DNA of 64,000 nt from Thauera butanivorans NBRC 103042 (GTDB lineage: Bacteria; Pseudomonadota; Gammaproteobacteria; Burkholderiales; Rhodocyclaceae). Location of the stretch: NCBI RefSeq assembly GCF_001591165.1, contig NZ_BCUG01000008.1, positions 1-64,000 of the forward strand. The letters run 5' to 3'. The notes beneath the pieces are model-generated. The model was not told where the DNA came from and did no database searches. It was given only the letters and a program-made list of their open reading frames with translations. Each line of letters starts with the position of its first letter. Within the stretch, counting starts at the first letter, position 1. Both the position numbers and the translations under genes were made by a program. Shown piece after piece: positions 8,728-17,479 of the stretch.

Positions 8728-9936
8728 ATGTCCACTGCCAATCCCACGTCATCCACCCGCCGCCGCGTTCAAGGCACTGCCGGGCTGGGCCGTGCCGCCC
8801 CGCTGCAGCCCACCCGCGATCAAGCCCAGGCCAATCTGCCGCCTACGGCCATCCTCGTCCGCTACAAACCCGGCAAGGCCGACCCCATGAAGGTGCTCGA
8901 GGTGCTGCTCGGACTCTTCAATAGCCTGCACACCTCGCTCGACAAGACGGTCTCGCACAAGACCCGGCAGGAGCGCGCCGACTTCCTGCGCCGCTTCTTC
9001 CGCGACCTCAAAACGAAGGCCGGCTTCAAGACCCTGCCCGACCCACGCAACCTTGGCGAACGGCACATCCAGGCAATGGTGAAGATCTGGCAGGAGGAGA
9101 AGCTCGCGCCGGCCACCATCCAGACCTACCTCAGCTTCCTGCGCGGCCTGGCGATGTGGTTGGGCAAGCCCGGCTTCATCCGCAAACCGGCCGATTACGG
9201 GCTGAGTACCGAGGAGTACCAGCGGCACGAATATGCGCAGCGCGACAAGAGCTGGTCGGGCCAGGGTGTCGATATCGACGCGCTAATCGAGCAGGTTTGC
9301 GCCTACGACCGCTATGTCGGCGCCTCGCTGCGCCTGATCCAGGCCTTCGGGCTGCGGCGCAAGGAATCGGTGATGATCCGGCCGCACCGTTGTGTCGTGC
9401 CCTTCGAGGCCACCGGCCTGTCTCCGGCGGAACGCCGCGCGGACCACTACGTGCGGATCAAGGAGGGCAGCAAGGGGGGACGGCTACGGTTCTTGGCGCT
9501 GGACAGTGCAGCCGGCATGGCCGCCCTCGATTACGCCCGTGCCGTAGCTGAAGGTGAGGACGCGCACTTGGGCGATCCTCGGCATGACTTGAAGCGCAAC
9601 CTGCGCCGTTTCGACTATGTGATGGAAAAATTCGGCATCACGTCGAGCGAGCGCGGGATCACCGCCCATGGGCTGCGCCACGAAGCGTTGATTCGGCGCT
9701 TTGGCGATGAAACCGATGGCGAGGCCCCGCCGGTGCGTGGGGGAGGCCCCCTCCCCCCCGACCTGGACCACGCTGCGCGTCAGGCCGTCGCCGAAATGGC
9801 AGGCCACGGGAGGATCAGGGCCTCTGGTGCGTATTTGGGAGCCAGCCCGTCGCGCCACACACCCGCGACGACGGATGAAGGCCTTGCGGCCGCCTCCCCT
9901 CACGAAGCCTCCGACGCGCCGCCCAGCACGGCTTAG
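8728..9936 (+). CDS. int: Tyrosine recombinase (integrase)
   Basis: 402-residue tyrosine recombinase. An N-terminal SAM-like DNA-binding domain (about residues 45-150, HIQAMVKIWQEEKLAPATIQ) precedes a catalytic domain with the arginine region FGLRRKES (near 208), HGLRHEA (near 314), GHGRI (near 358) and the nucleophile in GAYLG (near 369). The start chosen is the ATG at 8728 after GAAGGAAA; the upstream in-frame extension lacks family features. A long proline/alanine/threonine tail follows the catalytic Tyr. It would integrate or excise the element or resolve multimers. The attachment site was not identified. Confidence 0.8.
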   Translation: MSTANPTSSTRRRVQGTAGLGRAAPLQPTRDQAQANLPPTAILVRYKPGKADPMKVLEVLLGLFNSLHTSLDKTVSHKTRQERADFLRRFFRDLKTKAGFKTLPDPRNLGERHIQAMVKIWQEEKLAPATIQTYLSFLRGLAMWLGKPGFIRKPADYGLSTEEYQRHEYAQRDKSWSGQGVDIDALIEQVCAYDRYVGASLRLIQAFGLRRKESVMIRPHRCVVPFEATGLSPAERRADHYVRIKEGSKGGRLRFLALDSAAGMAALDYARAVAEGEDAHLGDPRHDLKRNLRRFDYVMEKFGITSSERGITAHGLRHEALIRRFGDETDGEAPPVRGGGPLPPDLDHAARQAVAEMAGHGRIRASGAYLGASPSRHTPATTDEGLAAASPHEASDAPPSTA

Positions 9937-10051
9937 CGACGCCTGCCGCGTTCCTCGGTCATGCTCGGGCGCGGCACTTTCGCGCCCAAGCGTTCACCGG
10001 TGGCCGGGAAGCCGTTAGCATCCTGGCGCAAGCAGAGGGAGAGACATTTAT

Positions 10052-10969
10052 ATGATCGGCATCGACGGCAATACCTGGTTGGTCTACGAGGGGGTTAGCA
10101 ACTATGGTCACGGCGTGTGGCCCACACCGGTGGTGTCCATCGCCACCTTGATCGCCAGCGAGGCCGACTGGGAAACGCTGCCGTCCTCACCCCACCTCGA
10201 CAACGCCAAGCTGATTTTTCGGGAAGACTCGTTCGATCCGGTTACGCGCGTACGTCGGGGGCGCTTGTATGAGTGGCGGGACGGCGCGCTACAGCAGACC
10301 TGGCATTTTCCGCCGCACCCGGCAGAACCCGTCGATCGCAACAGCATGACGATGGATGGCCGCCTGAATCGAACGCTCTGTACGTTTCGGCCGGCCCAGA
10401 TCTTCTCTTCGATGCGGCCGAACGTCCTGCACGCGCAATTGGTACTCGGGACGAAATCGGCCCCGACCGTTTGGCGGATCGTGTCGGTGGAGACGGTGGC
10501 ATCGGGCGAGGAGTTGATCACGCTGCGCGCCCGTTCAAGCCTTGGCGCCTTACCCGAACTCGTCGAGGATCACATCCCGGAAGGCGCACGGACCGAAGTC
10601 TTGGCGAGTTTGGAGCATGTCGCCGATGCCGCCTTCCGGTCCAGCCCGGTGTCCTTGATCGACTTGTGCCGCGCCGCCGCGACCGTCGTTCTCGCGCACT
10701 GGCTCGAATCGACCGAAGGTGCTCCCGACAACGTTCATCATCTTGACCTGGGCGCCTTGTTGAAGGCATTTGAAAAGCAGCAAGGCAATACCGATGCCCA
10801 TTCGCCATCCGCTGCCGGTTCGGCCGTTCGCTTGCTGCAACGTTTTCACTCGCGTGGGAAACCCAACGAACAGAAACGTTACAACACCCGACCGCCGACC
10901 GAGGAAGACGCCCAACTGGTTCTGAATGCCTTGGGCTTTCTTCTCAGGGAAGTCGGTTGGGCTCGATAA
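10052..10969 (+). CDS. Hypothetical protein upstream of Gabija
   Basis: 305-residue soluble protein with start at 10052 after AGGGAGAGAC. No signal, membrane segment or catalytic motif was recognised. The N-terminal half looks beta-rich (WLVYEGVSNYGHGVWPTPVV, then FREDSFDPVTRVRRGRLYEW); the C-terminal half is helical. It precedes gajA on the same strand, with about 226 bp to the preferred gajA start, so it may be a third gene of the defence island or independent cargo. I cannot assign a family. Confidence 0.7.
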   Translation: MIGIDGNTWLVYEGVSNYGHGVWPTPVVSIATLIASEADWETLPSSPHLDNAKLIFREDSFDPVTRVRRGRLYEWRDGALQQTWHFPPHPAEPVDRNSMTMDGRLNRTLCTFRPAQIFSSMRPNVLHAQLVLGTKSAPTVWRIVSVETVASGEELITLRARSSLGALPELVEDHIPEGARTEVLASLEHVADAAFRSSPVSLIDLCRAAATVVLAHWLESTEGAPDNVHHLDLGALLKAFEKQQGNTDAHSPSAAGSAVRLLQRFHSRGKPNEQKRYNTRPPTEEDAQLVLNALGFLLREVGWAR

Positions 10970-11195
10970 GTATGCAGATATTCCCCCCTCTGGATGCGGG
11001 TGCCGGAGCGACATATCCGGAGATGTTGCTGCCCGATTTCATCCCAGTCAGCAAATCCAACGACATGACCGACTTAAGCAGCACGAACCGACCCAAAACG
11101 GCATGGCGGTCAATGCCGCCGGAACATCCTCGACCGGATTCGCTGCTCTGCAGCAGAATGTCGGACGCACCACGTTTGAGTGCGCTGGAGACCTC

Positions 11196-12797
11196 GTGAT
11201 AAAGAAGATTCGTGTCCGCGGATACCGCATCCATCGCGACCTGACGATCTACCCAAACCGCAAGCTCAACCTTATCGTCGGCGCCAACGAGTCCGGTAAG
11301 TCGACGCTCATGGAGGCCATCGTTCTCGCACTGACGGGACGCATCAACGGGCGAAGCGCGACCGAAGAGCTCAATCCCCACTGGTTCAACGCGGGCGTGG
11401 TGGCCGACTTCATCACAAAGAGGGCGCGTGGCGAACCCCAACGGTTGCCGGAAATCGACATCGAGGTGTTCCTCGAAGACGTCCCGGAATTGCAGGAGCT
11501 GTGCGGGGCCCATAACTCGGACACGCCCACCAACGCGTGTCCAGGCGTTCGGATTCGTTGCATTCCCAATCCCGACTATTCCGCCGAGCTGCAAGCGTGG
11601 GCGAAGGCGCCCTCGCCGCTCTTGCCGGTCGAGTATTACTGCGTCGAGTGGACCACGTTCGCGGACGCCCGGCTGACTATGCGCCCGCGAGTGCTGGCGA
11701 CCGCGGTCATTGACGCGCGCACCGTTCGAAGCACTAGTGGCGTCGACTATCACCTGCGCCAGATCTTGGGTAGTCAGCTCGAACCCCAGGAGCGAGCCAA
11801 CATTTCCCGCCAATACCGCGAATCCAAGGCGGCCTTGTCAGATTCTGCGTTCAAGAGCGTGAATGAGCGCATCGGCAAGCTTCATGCGGAACTGCATGAG
11901 CAGCCGATTGCCCTGGCGATGGATCAGACCGCGCGCACGTCTTGGGAGGAGTCGGTGGCCCCCCACGTCGATGGCGTTCCGTTCACGATGGCCGGGCAAG
12001 GACAGCAGTCAGCGATCAAGATCGCACTGGCGATGAACAAGCATGCGGGCCGAGCCAAGTTCGTCATGATCGAGGAGCCCGAGAACCACCTGAGCCACAC
12101 CAGCCTGACGAGGCTCCTGCACAGGATGGAAGCGCTGGCCAGCGACGACCAGCAACTCTTCATCACCACTCACAGTTCGAGCGTGCTGAATCGGCTCGGA
12201 CTTGAGGCCTTGCAGTTCCTCGGCCCCACCGCTCCCGTGAAACTCAACGAGTTGGATCCGGAGACGGTGAGCTACTTCAAGAAGCTACCGGGATTCGACA
12301 CCCTGCGCATCGTTCTGGCCGACAGAATCGTTCTCGTCGAGGGCCCCTCCGATGAAATCGCCTTCGAGCGGGTGTTCACGGACCTTTATGGAAAGCGGCC
12401 CATGGCGTGCGGGATCGATGTCATGAGCATGCGGGGCCTGTCGCTGGCCCGGGGGCTCGAGCTGTGCGGGCGCTTGGGGAAGAAGGTCGCAGCACTTCGC
12501 GACAACGACGGCATCGAACCGGATGAGCTTCGAAAGCCGCTGGCGCAGTGGCTCAAGCCTGGCTCCCGTGAAGTCTTCATTGGCGAAGTGGCTCATGGCA
12601 GGACGCTCGAGCCGCAGATGATTCATCACTGCGGAGAGGCGCACCTGCGGACCATCCTCGGAATCACGGACAAGGCGGACATCGAGACGTGGATGTCGCG
12701 CGAGAAGACCGAGGCCGCCCTGCGCATCGCGAGTTCGCCAGAGCGGTTCACGCCTCCGGCGTACATGCTCCACGCCGCGCAGTTCATCCATGGCTAA
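11196..12797 (+). CDS. gajA: Gabija GajA-like OLD-family ATPase/TOPRIM nuclease
   Basis: 533 residues if started at the GTG at 11196, preceded by CTGGAG; this puts VIKKIRVRGYRIHRDL at the front, where GajA and OLD proteins begin. Walker A is GANESGKST (29-37), a signature-like MAGQGQQSAIKIALAM follows, Walker B is FVMIEEPENHLS (about 288-299), then the H-loop FITTHSSS. A C-terminal TOPRIM domain has VLVEGPSDE (near 380) and LRDNDG (near 436). An ATG at 11103 in frame would add 31 residues without family support. It overlaps gajB by 8 bases. The family forms a DNA-nicking complex activated during phage infection. Confidence 0.85.
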   Translation: MIKKIRVRGYRIHRDLTIYPNRKLNLIVGANESGKSTLMEAIVLALTGRINGRSATEELNPHWFNAGVVADFITKRARGEPQRLPEIDIEVFLEDVPELQELCGAHNSDTPTNACPGVRIRCIPNPDYSAELQAWAKAPSPLLPVEYYCVEWTTFADARLTMRPRVLATAVIDARTVRSTSGVDYHLRQILGSQLEPQERANISRQYRESKAALSDSAFKSVNERIGKLHAELHEQPIALAMDQTARTSWEESVAPHVDGVPFTMAGQGQQSAIKIALAMNKHAGRAKFVMIEEPENHLSHTSLTRLLHRMEALASDDQQLFITTHSSSVLNRLGLEALQFLGPTAPVKLNELDPETVSYFKKLPGFDTLRIVLADRIVLVEGPSDEIAFERVFTDLYGKRPMACGIDVMSMRGLSLARGLELCGRLGKKVAALRDNDGIEPDELRKPLAQWLKPGSREVFIGEVAHGRTLEPQMIHHCGEAHLRTILGITDKADIETWMSREKTEAALRIASSPERFTPPAYMLHAAQFIHG

Positions 12798-13881
12798 GCG
12801 GGTGACCCTGGCGGTCGCCGGCTCTCGCAAGACCCAAGGCATCGTCGAGCACTGCGCAGGATTGCCGCGTGAGCGGCGCGTCCTTGCCCTGACCTACACG
12901 CAAAGGAACCAGTGCGAGCTTCAGGAACGCCTTGCTCGCTACGCAGGCGACCATCTGAACGTCGAAGTGCTCGGCTGGTTCACGTTCCTCTTGCGGCACT
13001 TCGCGAAACCCTTCCTGCCGTTCAAGTTCCCCGGCGAGCGTGTGCTGGGCTTCAACTTTGAAGGCATGCCATTCCGAATGGCAACCGGCAAGGCCCGCTT
13101 TGTAGACAAGAGCGGCGCGGTTTACAGGAGCGAACTCGGACGTCTGGCGTTCGAGCTGATCACGGCGAGCCAGGGCGCGCTGACCCGCAGGCTGGAAGGC
13201 ATCTACGATGAGATCCTGATTGACGAGGTGCAGGACCTCAGCGCCTACGATTGGGACATCGTCGATGCTCTTCTAGGCTCGGCTGTCGACCTCTGGATGG
13301 TTGGCGATATCCGCCAAGCGGTGCTCTCCACCAACGCGCGCAGCGCGAAGAACAAGAAGTACGCCTACGCCGAGGCGATCAACTGGTTCAGGAGTCGCGA
13401 GAAGAAGGGGCTCTTGGCGATCGAGGAGAGCGCGGTCTCTTGGCGGTGTCACCCGAAGATCGCGGCGTTCTCGGACACCATCTTTGACCCGTCCTGGGCC
13501 TTTCCTAGTACCGTCTCCAAGAATGACCACACGACGGGTCATGACGGCGTATTTCTTGTCCGCAGCGAGCACGTCCATGCCTACGTGGCGCAATATGGTC
13601 CCCAGAGTCTGCGTCACTCGGTTGCCTCGGCGAAAAATCTGGCCCTGGATTTCATGAACTTCAAGGTTTCCAAAGGCGCGACGTTTCCCCGCGTACTGAT
13701 TGCCCCGACGTCCACCATCACGAACTTTGTTCGAGGCGGCGTCAGTATGGACGCCATCGCTGCTTCAAGCTTCTATGTGGCGGTCACGCGGGCACAACAG
13801 AGCGTCGCAATCGTGCTCGACGACCCAGGTATGTCGCGCTTGCCATATTGGAAGCCGGCGGCGGATCTCGAGCGGGACTAG
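12790..13881 (+). CDS. gajB: Gabija GajB-like UvrD-family helicase, compact form
   Basis: 363-residue superfamily-1 helicase, clearly shorter than typical GajB (around 500). Motifs present in order: a Walker A variant AGSRKT (10-15, Arg where Gly is usual), TYTQRNQ (Ia), IDEVQDLS (Walker B, 144-151), VGDIRQAV (III), SWRCHPKI (IV), KGATFPRV (V) and YVAVTRAQ (VI). The missing length is in accessory 1B/2B-type insertions, not the core. Its start lies inside the gajA 3' end. Together they match the Gabija gene order; the Walker A substitution means ATPase activity cannot be assumed. Confidence 0.8.
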   Translation: MAKRVTLAVAGSRKTQGIVEHCAGLPRERRVLALTYTQRNQCELQERLARYAGDHLNVEVLGWFTFLLRHFAKPFLPFKFPGERVLGFNFEGMPFRMATGKARFVDKSGAVYRSELGRLAFELITASQGALTRRLEGIYDEILIDEVQDLSAYDWDIVDALLGSAVDLWMVGDIRQAVLSTNARSAKNKKYAYAEAINWFRSREKKGLLAIEESAVSWRCHPKIAAFSDTIFDPSWAFPSTVSKNDHTTGHDGVFLVRSEHVHAYVAQYGPQSLRHSVASAKNLALDFMNFKVSKGATFPRVLIAPTSTITNFVRGGVSMDAIAASSFYVAVTRAQQSVAIVLDDPGMSRLPYWKPAADLERD

Positions 13882-14057
13882 ACATGGTCGGTACTCATCC
13901 GATTGCAGCGAGTGGCCGCTTCCAGCTTCGGCCGGACATTGATCGGGATTGGGCGAACTTCCGCTTGTGGCCGCAAGTGCCAGTGATCACGATTATCCGT
14001 CCCGCGTGGTCACGTCGGCGGGCTGCTCGGTCAACATCTCAGGAATAAGCATTCCGT

Positions 14058-16097
14058 CTACGCTGCCTCCACGGCTTCTGCCGCGACCGCTACATCATCA
14101 CCAGCCATAGGTATGGCACCAGGCCCTGTGTCATCTGATGCCGCGTCGGCGTGAGCCGGCTCCCGATTCCGCAACACGCCCGGCAACCACGCCACGCCCG
14201 CCAGCGCCTGTTCGGCTCCGGACACAGCCGCATCCTTCTTGAGCGCTTGCAGCGGGCTGGCTGCATTCGCCCCGGCCGCTTCGGTCACGACCTCCAGGAT
14301 GCGCGCCTTCGAGACATGGTTGAAGTAGCTCGGCCCGGTCGCCTTCCACCATTTCGTCATGTCCAGCCCGAGCGCCGCCGCGATGCCAACGGTGCTCTGC
14401 TTGTCCGGTTCGGCGCCATAGACGCCCGTCACGCTGGTCGCAATCAGGAAGGTGAGCAAACGGACCACGGTGGCGTTGCTCTGCTGGAGCACCCAAGGCA
14501 GGATCGCGTCCACGTCTTCGGGCAGATGGGTTGCCCAGGCCTGGCGCTCGGCCTCCAACTGCTGCCATGCAGCGCTGGCTTCTATATCCTCCGCCTCGGT
14601 CCGCAGGGTGCCGTGGTTGTCGGTGGCGTTGATGGTCAGGGGATCGCCACTGCCATACAGGCGACGGTAGCCGTCGAGCACCAGCTTTGCGGCGAGTTGC
14701 GCGGTCAGGGCGGCGATGGCGACATCGGGGCGGCTCAGCAGTTCGGCCTGGATGGCGGCGACACGATGCGCAGTCAGGCTGCGCACGAGGCGCTCGGAGT
14801 GAACCGGCCGGGTCTTGGCCGCAGGCAGCGAGACCAGCGACTCGCCCCCTGCCCCCTCGGTCGAACCGGCCTCGCGGGCAGCCTGCGCCATGTCGCTGCG
14901 ATCTTCGGGACGGACCAGCCCATAGCGCACCGCGGGTGCCGCATTGTCCCCGACATAGACCACGCAGCCCGCCTGCATCATCAGTTCCACCGGCCAAACC
15001 ACCAGCGCCGCCTCGATGGCTTCGACTTGCGCGCCCAACGCCTCGGCCTCCTGCTCCAGCTTGTAGAACTCGTCCTCGTTGCCGTCCTGGTCGGCGAGTT
15101 CCTCCATCCTGTTGTGGCGCTCGGCGATCTGCGCCTGCAGGCTTTCGAGCTCGGCCGCCTCCTGCTCGGTGGGCGGGCGCTTGGCTTTGCGCAGTTCGCC
15201 GTACTTGACGTATTCGTCATAGACATAGCGCGTACGGACATCCACCCATTTCCAGCCCTCGCCCAAGACTTGCTTGGCCGTGCGCTGGAGCTTCTCGATG
15301 GCGAGTTTCTCCAGCAGCGCGGCGTCCAGCAGATAGACCTTCTTGTCGTCGTCGCTGAACAGATCGCGGCGCGATGGCCCGCCCGCCTTCTCGTAGGCCT
15401 TGACGGTGACGTACTTCGCCACCGGATGGCGGTCGGACTCGATCTCGCCGCGCGTGAGCAACTGGCGCAGGTAGTCGGCATGACGGTTCCACGATGGCAG
15501 GTTGGCCCACGCCTGTTCCTGCTTCTCGTGGTCATCGACCGAGGCGAGCACCATCAGGCAGTCCAGACTGATCTTGTCCTCGCGGAACAGGGCCATCAGC
15601 TTGGGCGACACCGTTGCCAGCTTCATGCGGCGCTTGACCACCAGCGGCGTGACGCCGAAGGCGGCAGCCACGTCCTCGACCGACTTGCCTTGCCCGATCA
15701 GCTTGGCGAAGGCGGCGAACTCGTCTGCGGGATGCATCGGGACATGGAAGCAGTTCTCGGCGAGACTGGCGATCAGCGCCTTGTCGGCGGGGACGATCAG
15801 CACCGGGACCGGGTAGTTGTCGGCGATGTCGTTGCTACTCACGAGCAGAGCCAGCGCTTCGAGGCGACGGCCACCGGCGCAGACTTGGTAGCGGCCGCGT
15901 GCGCCTTCCACGACCACAAGGTTTTGCAGTACTCCGCTTTCCTTGATCGAGGCCGCGAGTTCGGCGATGCTCAGCTTCGGCGTACTGCCGCCGGTGCGTG
16001 CCTGATAGTCCTCCGAGAGGACCAGCTTGTTGAAGGGAGCGAAGGTACGGGGCGACGCCGCGATGATGGCGTCGACTTCGGATTTGGAGAGTTTCAT
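14058..16097 (-). CDS. parB: Large ParB-family partition protein
   Basis: 679-residue ParB/Spo0J-type protein. The N-terminal ParB domain holds the CTP-binding CAGGRRLEA (73-81, in place of GERRxxA) and LIASLAENCFHVPMHPADE, followed by a helix-turn-helix (VEDVAAAFGVTPLVVKRRMKLA). A charged helical region around residues 300-360 and a large C-terminal half follow; the latter has no family I recognise and roughly doubles the usual length, as in ParB proteins of large integrative elements. It is convergent with gajB and divergent from the GGDEF gene. No parA neighbour is visible. The start follows AGGAGGCC. Confidence 0.85.
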   Translation of the reverse strand: MKLSKSEVDAIIAASPRTFAPFNKLVLSEDYQARTGGSTPKLSIAELAASIKESGVLQNLVVVEGARGRYQVCAGGRRLEALALLVSSNDIADNYPVPVLIVPADKALIASLAENCFHVPMHPADEFAAFAKLIGQGKSVEDVAAAFGVTPLVVKRRMKLATVSPKLMALFREDKISLDCLMVLASVDDHEKQEQAWANLPSWNRHADYLRQLLTRGEIESDRHPVAKYVTVKAYEKAGGPSRRDLFSDDDKKVYLLDAALLEKLAIEKLQRTAKQVLGEGWKWVDVRTRYVYDEYVKYGELRKAKRPPTEQEAAELESLQAQIAERHNRMEELADQDGNEDEFYKLEQEAEALGAQVEAIEAALVVWPVELMMQAGCVVYVGDNAAPAVRYGLVRPEDRSDMAQAAREAGSTEGAGGESLVSLPAAKTRPVHSERLVRSLTAHRVAAIQAELLSRPDVAIAALTAQLAAKLVLDGYRRLYGSGDPLTINATDNHGTLRTEAEDIEASAAWQQLEAERQAWATHLPEDVDAILPWVLQQSNATVVRLLTFLIATSVTGVYGAEPDKQSTVGIAAALGLDMTKWWKATGPSYFNHVSKARILEVVTEAAGANAASPLQALKKDAAVSGAEQALAGVAWLPGVLRNREPAHADAASDDTGPGAIPMAGDDVAVAAEAVEAA

Positions 16098-16314
16098 GAG
16101 GCCTCCTGAACGGTTGAAAGGGGCACGCCGATGGGCATGTCCATAGGTTCAGAATCTCACCCGCCCCCTACCCTTCAAGCCTTCCGTCTCCTTGAATCGA
16201 ATGGCACGTCGCGCCTGATCTTGAAATGGCGCCGACAATCCGCCCGTTCCCGCTGGGTATCTCCGACGCCCCTCCCTATGCTGTGGTCCTCTTTTTACGC
16301 GGCACGGGTCCTTC

Positions 16315-16992
16315 ATGCGCTCCAGCTCCCAGCGACGACATCGGCGGTTGGCCGTTAAGCAACAGATCGTTGCCCTGGAACGGGCGCTGCAACAAGCACA
16401 GCACCTGCTCCACCAGGACGACCTCACCCCGCTCTTGAACCGTCGCGGATTCCGGCGCGCCTGCGACCAATGGGCCGACGGCGATGTGAAGGACGCGTCG
16501 GCCTGCTGCGTGATGGTCGATTTGGACGGCTTCAAGGCGATCAACGACCGGCACGGCCATCCGGCGGGCGATGCCGCGCTGATTCATTTCGCCGCCACGC
16601 TGCGCCGCCATATGCGTCCGACCGACACCATCGCCCGGTTGGGCGGCGACGAGTTCGCCTTGATCCTCTCGGACTGCAGCGGGAGCGACTCACGAAAGAT
16701 GCTGGAACGTCTGCGGGATGCGCTCGCCGTCTCGCCGCTCTCGGCTTCGGGCAGTACCGTCTTCCTGCGGTTCTCCGCAGGCATTGCCGAGCGCCATGCC
16801 GACGAATCGCTGGCGCAGGCCCTGGAGCGCGCCGACGCCGCCTTGCTCGATGCGAAGCGGCAGGGCAAGGCGACGGTCAGTCTGGGCGTTCCGCCCGCCC
16901 GGTCGGTGGACGGGGCAACTGCGAATGCGTGCGGCCAACAAATCGCATCAGCATGTACTCGAACCGACGCCGATTCACGGGAAGGCGGTTGA
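16315..16992 (+). CDS. Diguanylate cyclase (GGDEF)
   Basis: 225-residue GGDEF protein. An arginine-rich N-terminus and short coiled coil lead into DDLTPLLNRRGF, then VDLDGFKAINDRHGH, GGDEF intact at 110-114, and an RxxD inhibitory site (RPTD, 101-104) at the standard five-residue spacing, so it should be a product-inhibited c-di-GMP synthase. There is no membrane or sensory domain. Starts at the ATG 16315 with a weak ribosome site, on the opposite strand from parB. Encoded on a mobile backbone, so it could shift the host toward surface attachment. Confidence 0.85.
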   Translation: MRSSSQRRHRRLAVKQQIVALERALQQAQHLLHQDDLTPLLNRRGFRRACDQWADGDVKDASACCVMVDLDGFKAINDRHGHPAGDAALIHFAATLRRHMRPTDTIARLGGDEFALILSDCSGSDSRKMLERLRDALAVSPLSASGSTVFLRFSAGIAERHADESLAQALERADAALLDAKRQGKATVSLGVPPARSVDGATANACGQQIASACTRTDADSREGG

Positions 16993-17034
16993 GATTGGCG
17001 TCTTCGGCCGCGCGACCGACCAGATGCTGATGTA

Positions 17035-17102
17035 GTCGGCGCCCCCTCGTAGCCATGGTCGGCGCCCCCTCGTAGCCATGGTCGGGCCTGCCTCGTAATT
17101 GG
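17035..17102. repeat. 23-bp tandem repeat, about three units
   Basis: Two identical 23-bp units (17035-17057 and 17058-17080; each starts GTCGGCGCC and ends GTAGCCATG) are followed by a diverged third, GTCGGGCCTGCCTCG, to 17102. Direct repeats next to the regulatory motif at 17293 could bind a protein or may simply be replication slippage. Confidence 0.6.
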
Positions 17103-17292
17103 AGGGTGCATCAGGGCTCGCCCTCGGCGTTCGCGTAGCGCAGGCCCATCCATCGCCACCCACAAACTCCGCGCTCCGCTCGGGCTTCCGCAGGCAATCG
17201 ACCGCTCCGTGCGCAAAACGGCGCGCCGCGCGGCACACTGACCGTGCATCTGGCTTCGGCCAACACGCGCCTTCGAGCGCTCCGATCCATTC

Positions 17293-17314
17293 GGCGTTGC
17301 GGTCGTCACCCGCC
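17293..17314 (+). repeat. 22-bp backbone motif, copy 2
   Basis: Same motif as at 8029 with one change (GGCGTTGCGG then TCGTCACCCGCC). It is 187 bp upstream of the methylase-helicase start and 129 bp upstream of its hairpin leader. Confidence 0.65.
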
Positions 17315-17421
17315 TTCAGAGTACCGGCAGCAATGTCTTGCCGCCGCGAGTCCAGCATCAGGCTGAACCGCCTCGCGTCGCCGTAGCGGGTTCGATCGCG
17401 ATCCGCCTGTCATTCCCACCT

Positions 17422-17479
17422 GGGGAGCATGTCTCCCCGGGTGGGGGGTGTGTTCCCGCATTTCATGGAGAACACACCG
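17422..17479 (+). promoter_or_regulatory. Two-hairpin leader of the methylase-helicase gene
   Basis: Hairpin A is GGGGAG/CTCCCC (17422-17438). Hairpin B pairs GGTGTGTTCCC (17447-17457) with GGAGAACACACC (17467-17478); the GGAG ribosome site is in the 3' arm and the ATG follows one base later at 17480. Opening hairpin B should be needed for translation. Four further genes of this element have the same layout. Confidence 0.65.

Larger units (their letters stand above)
16993..17421. other. Intergenic region before the methylase-helicase gene
   Basis: About 430 bp with no supported gene. It contains a 23-bp tandem repeat (17035-17102) and one copy of the 22-bp backbone motif (17293-17314), and it leads into the two-hairpin leader at 17422. 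I could not define a promoter. Confidence 0.4.

Noticed and set aside
10926-11195. Longer N-terminus for the GajA-like protein
   Set aside because: It overlaps the end of the preceding gene and lacks family features; the GTG at 11196 places the first conserved strand at the N-terminus.
14151-16109. 652-codon plus-strand frame opposite parB
   Set aside because: Antisense shadow; the minus strand encodes clear ParB motifs.
17035-17102. CRISPR-like array
   Set aside because: Units are strictly tandem with no spacers and only about three copies.
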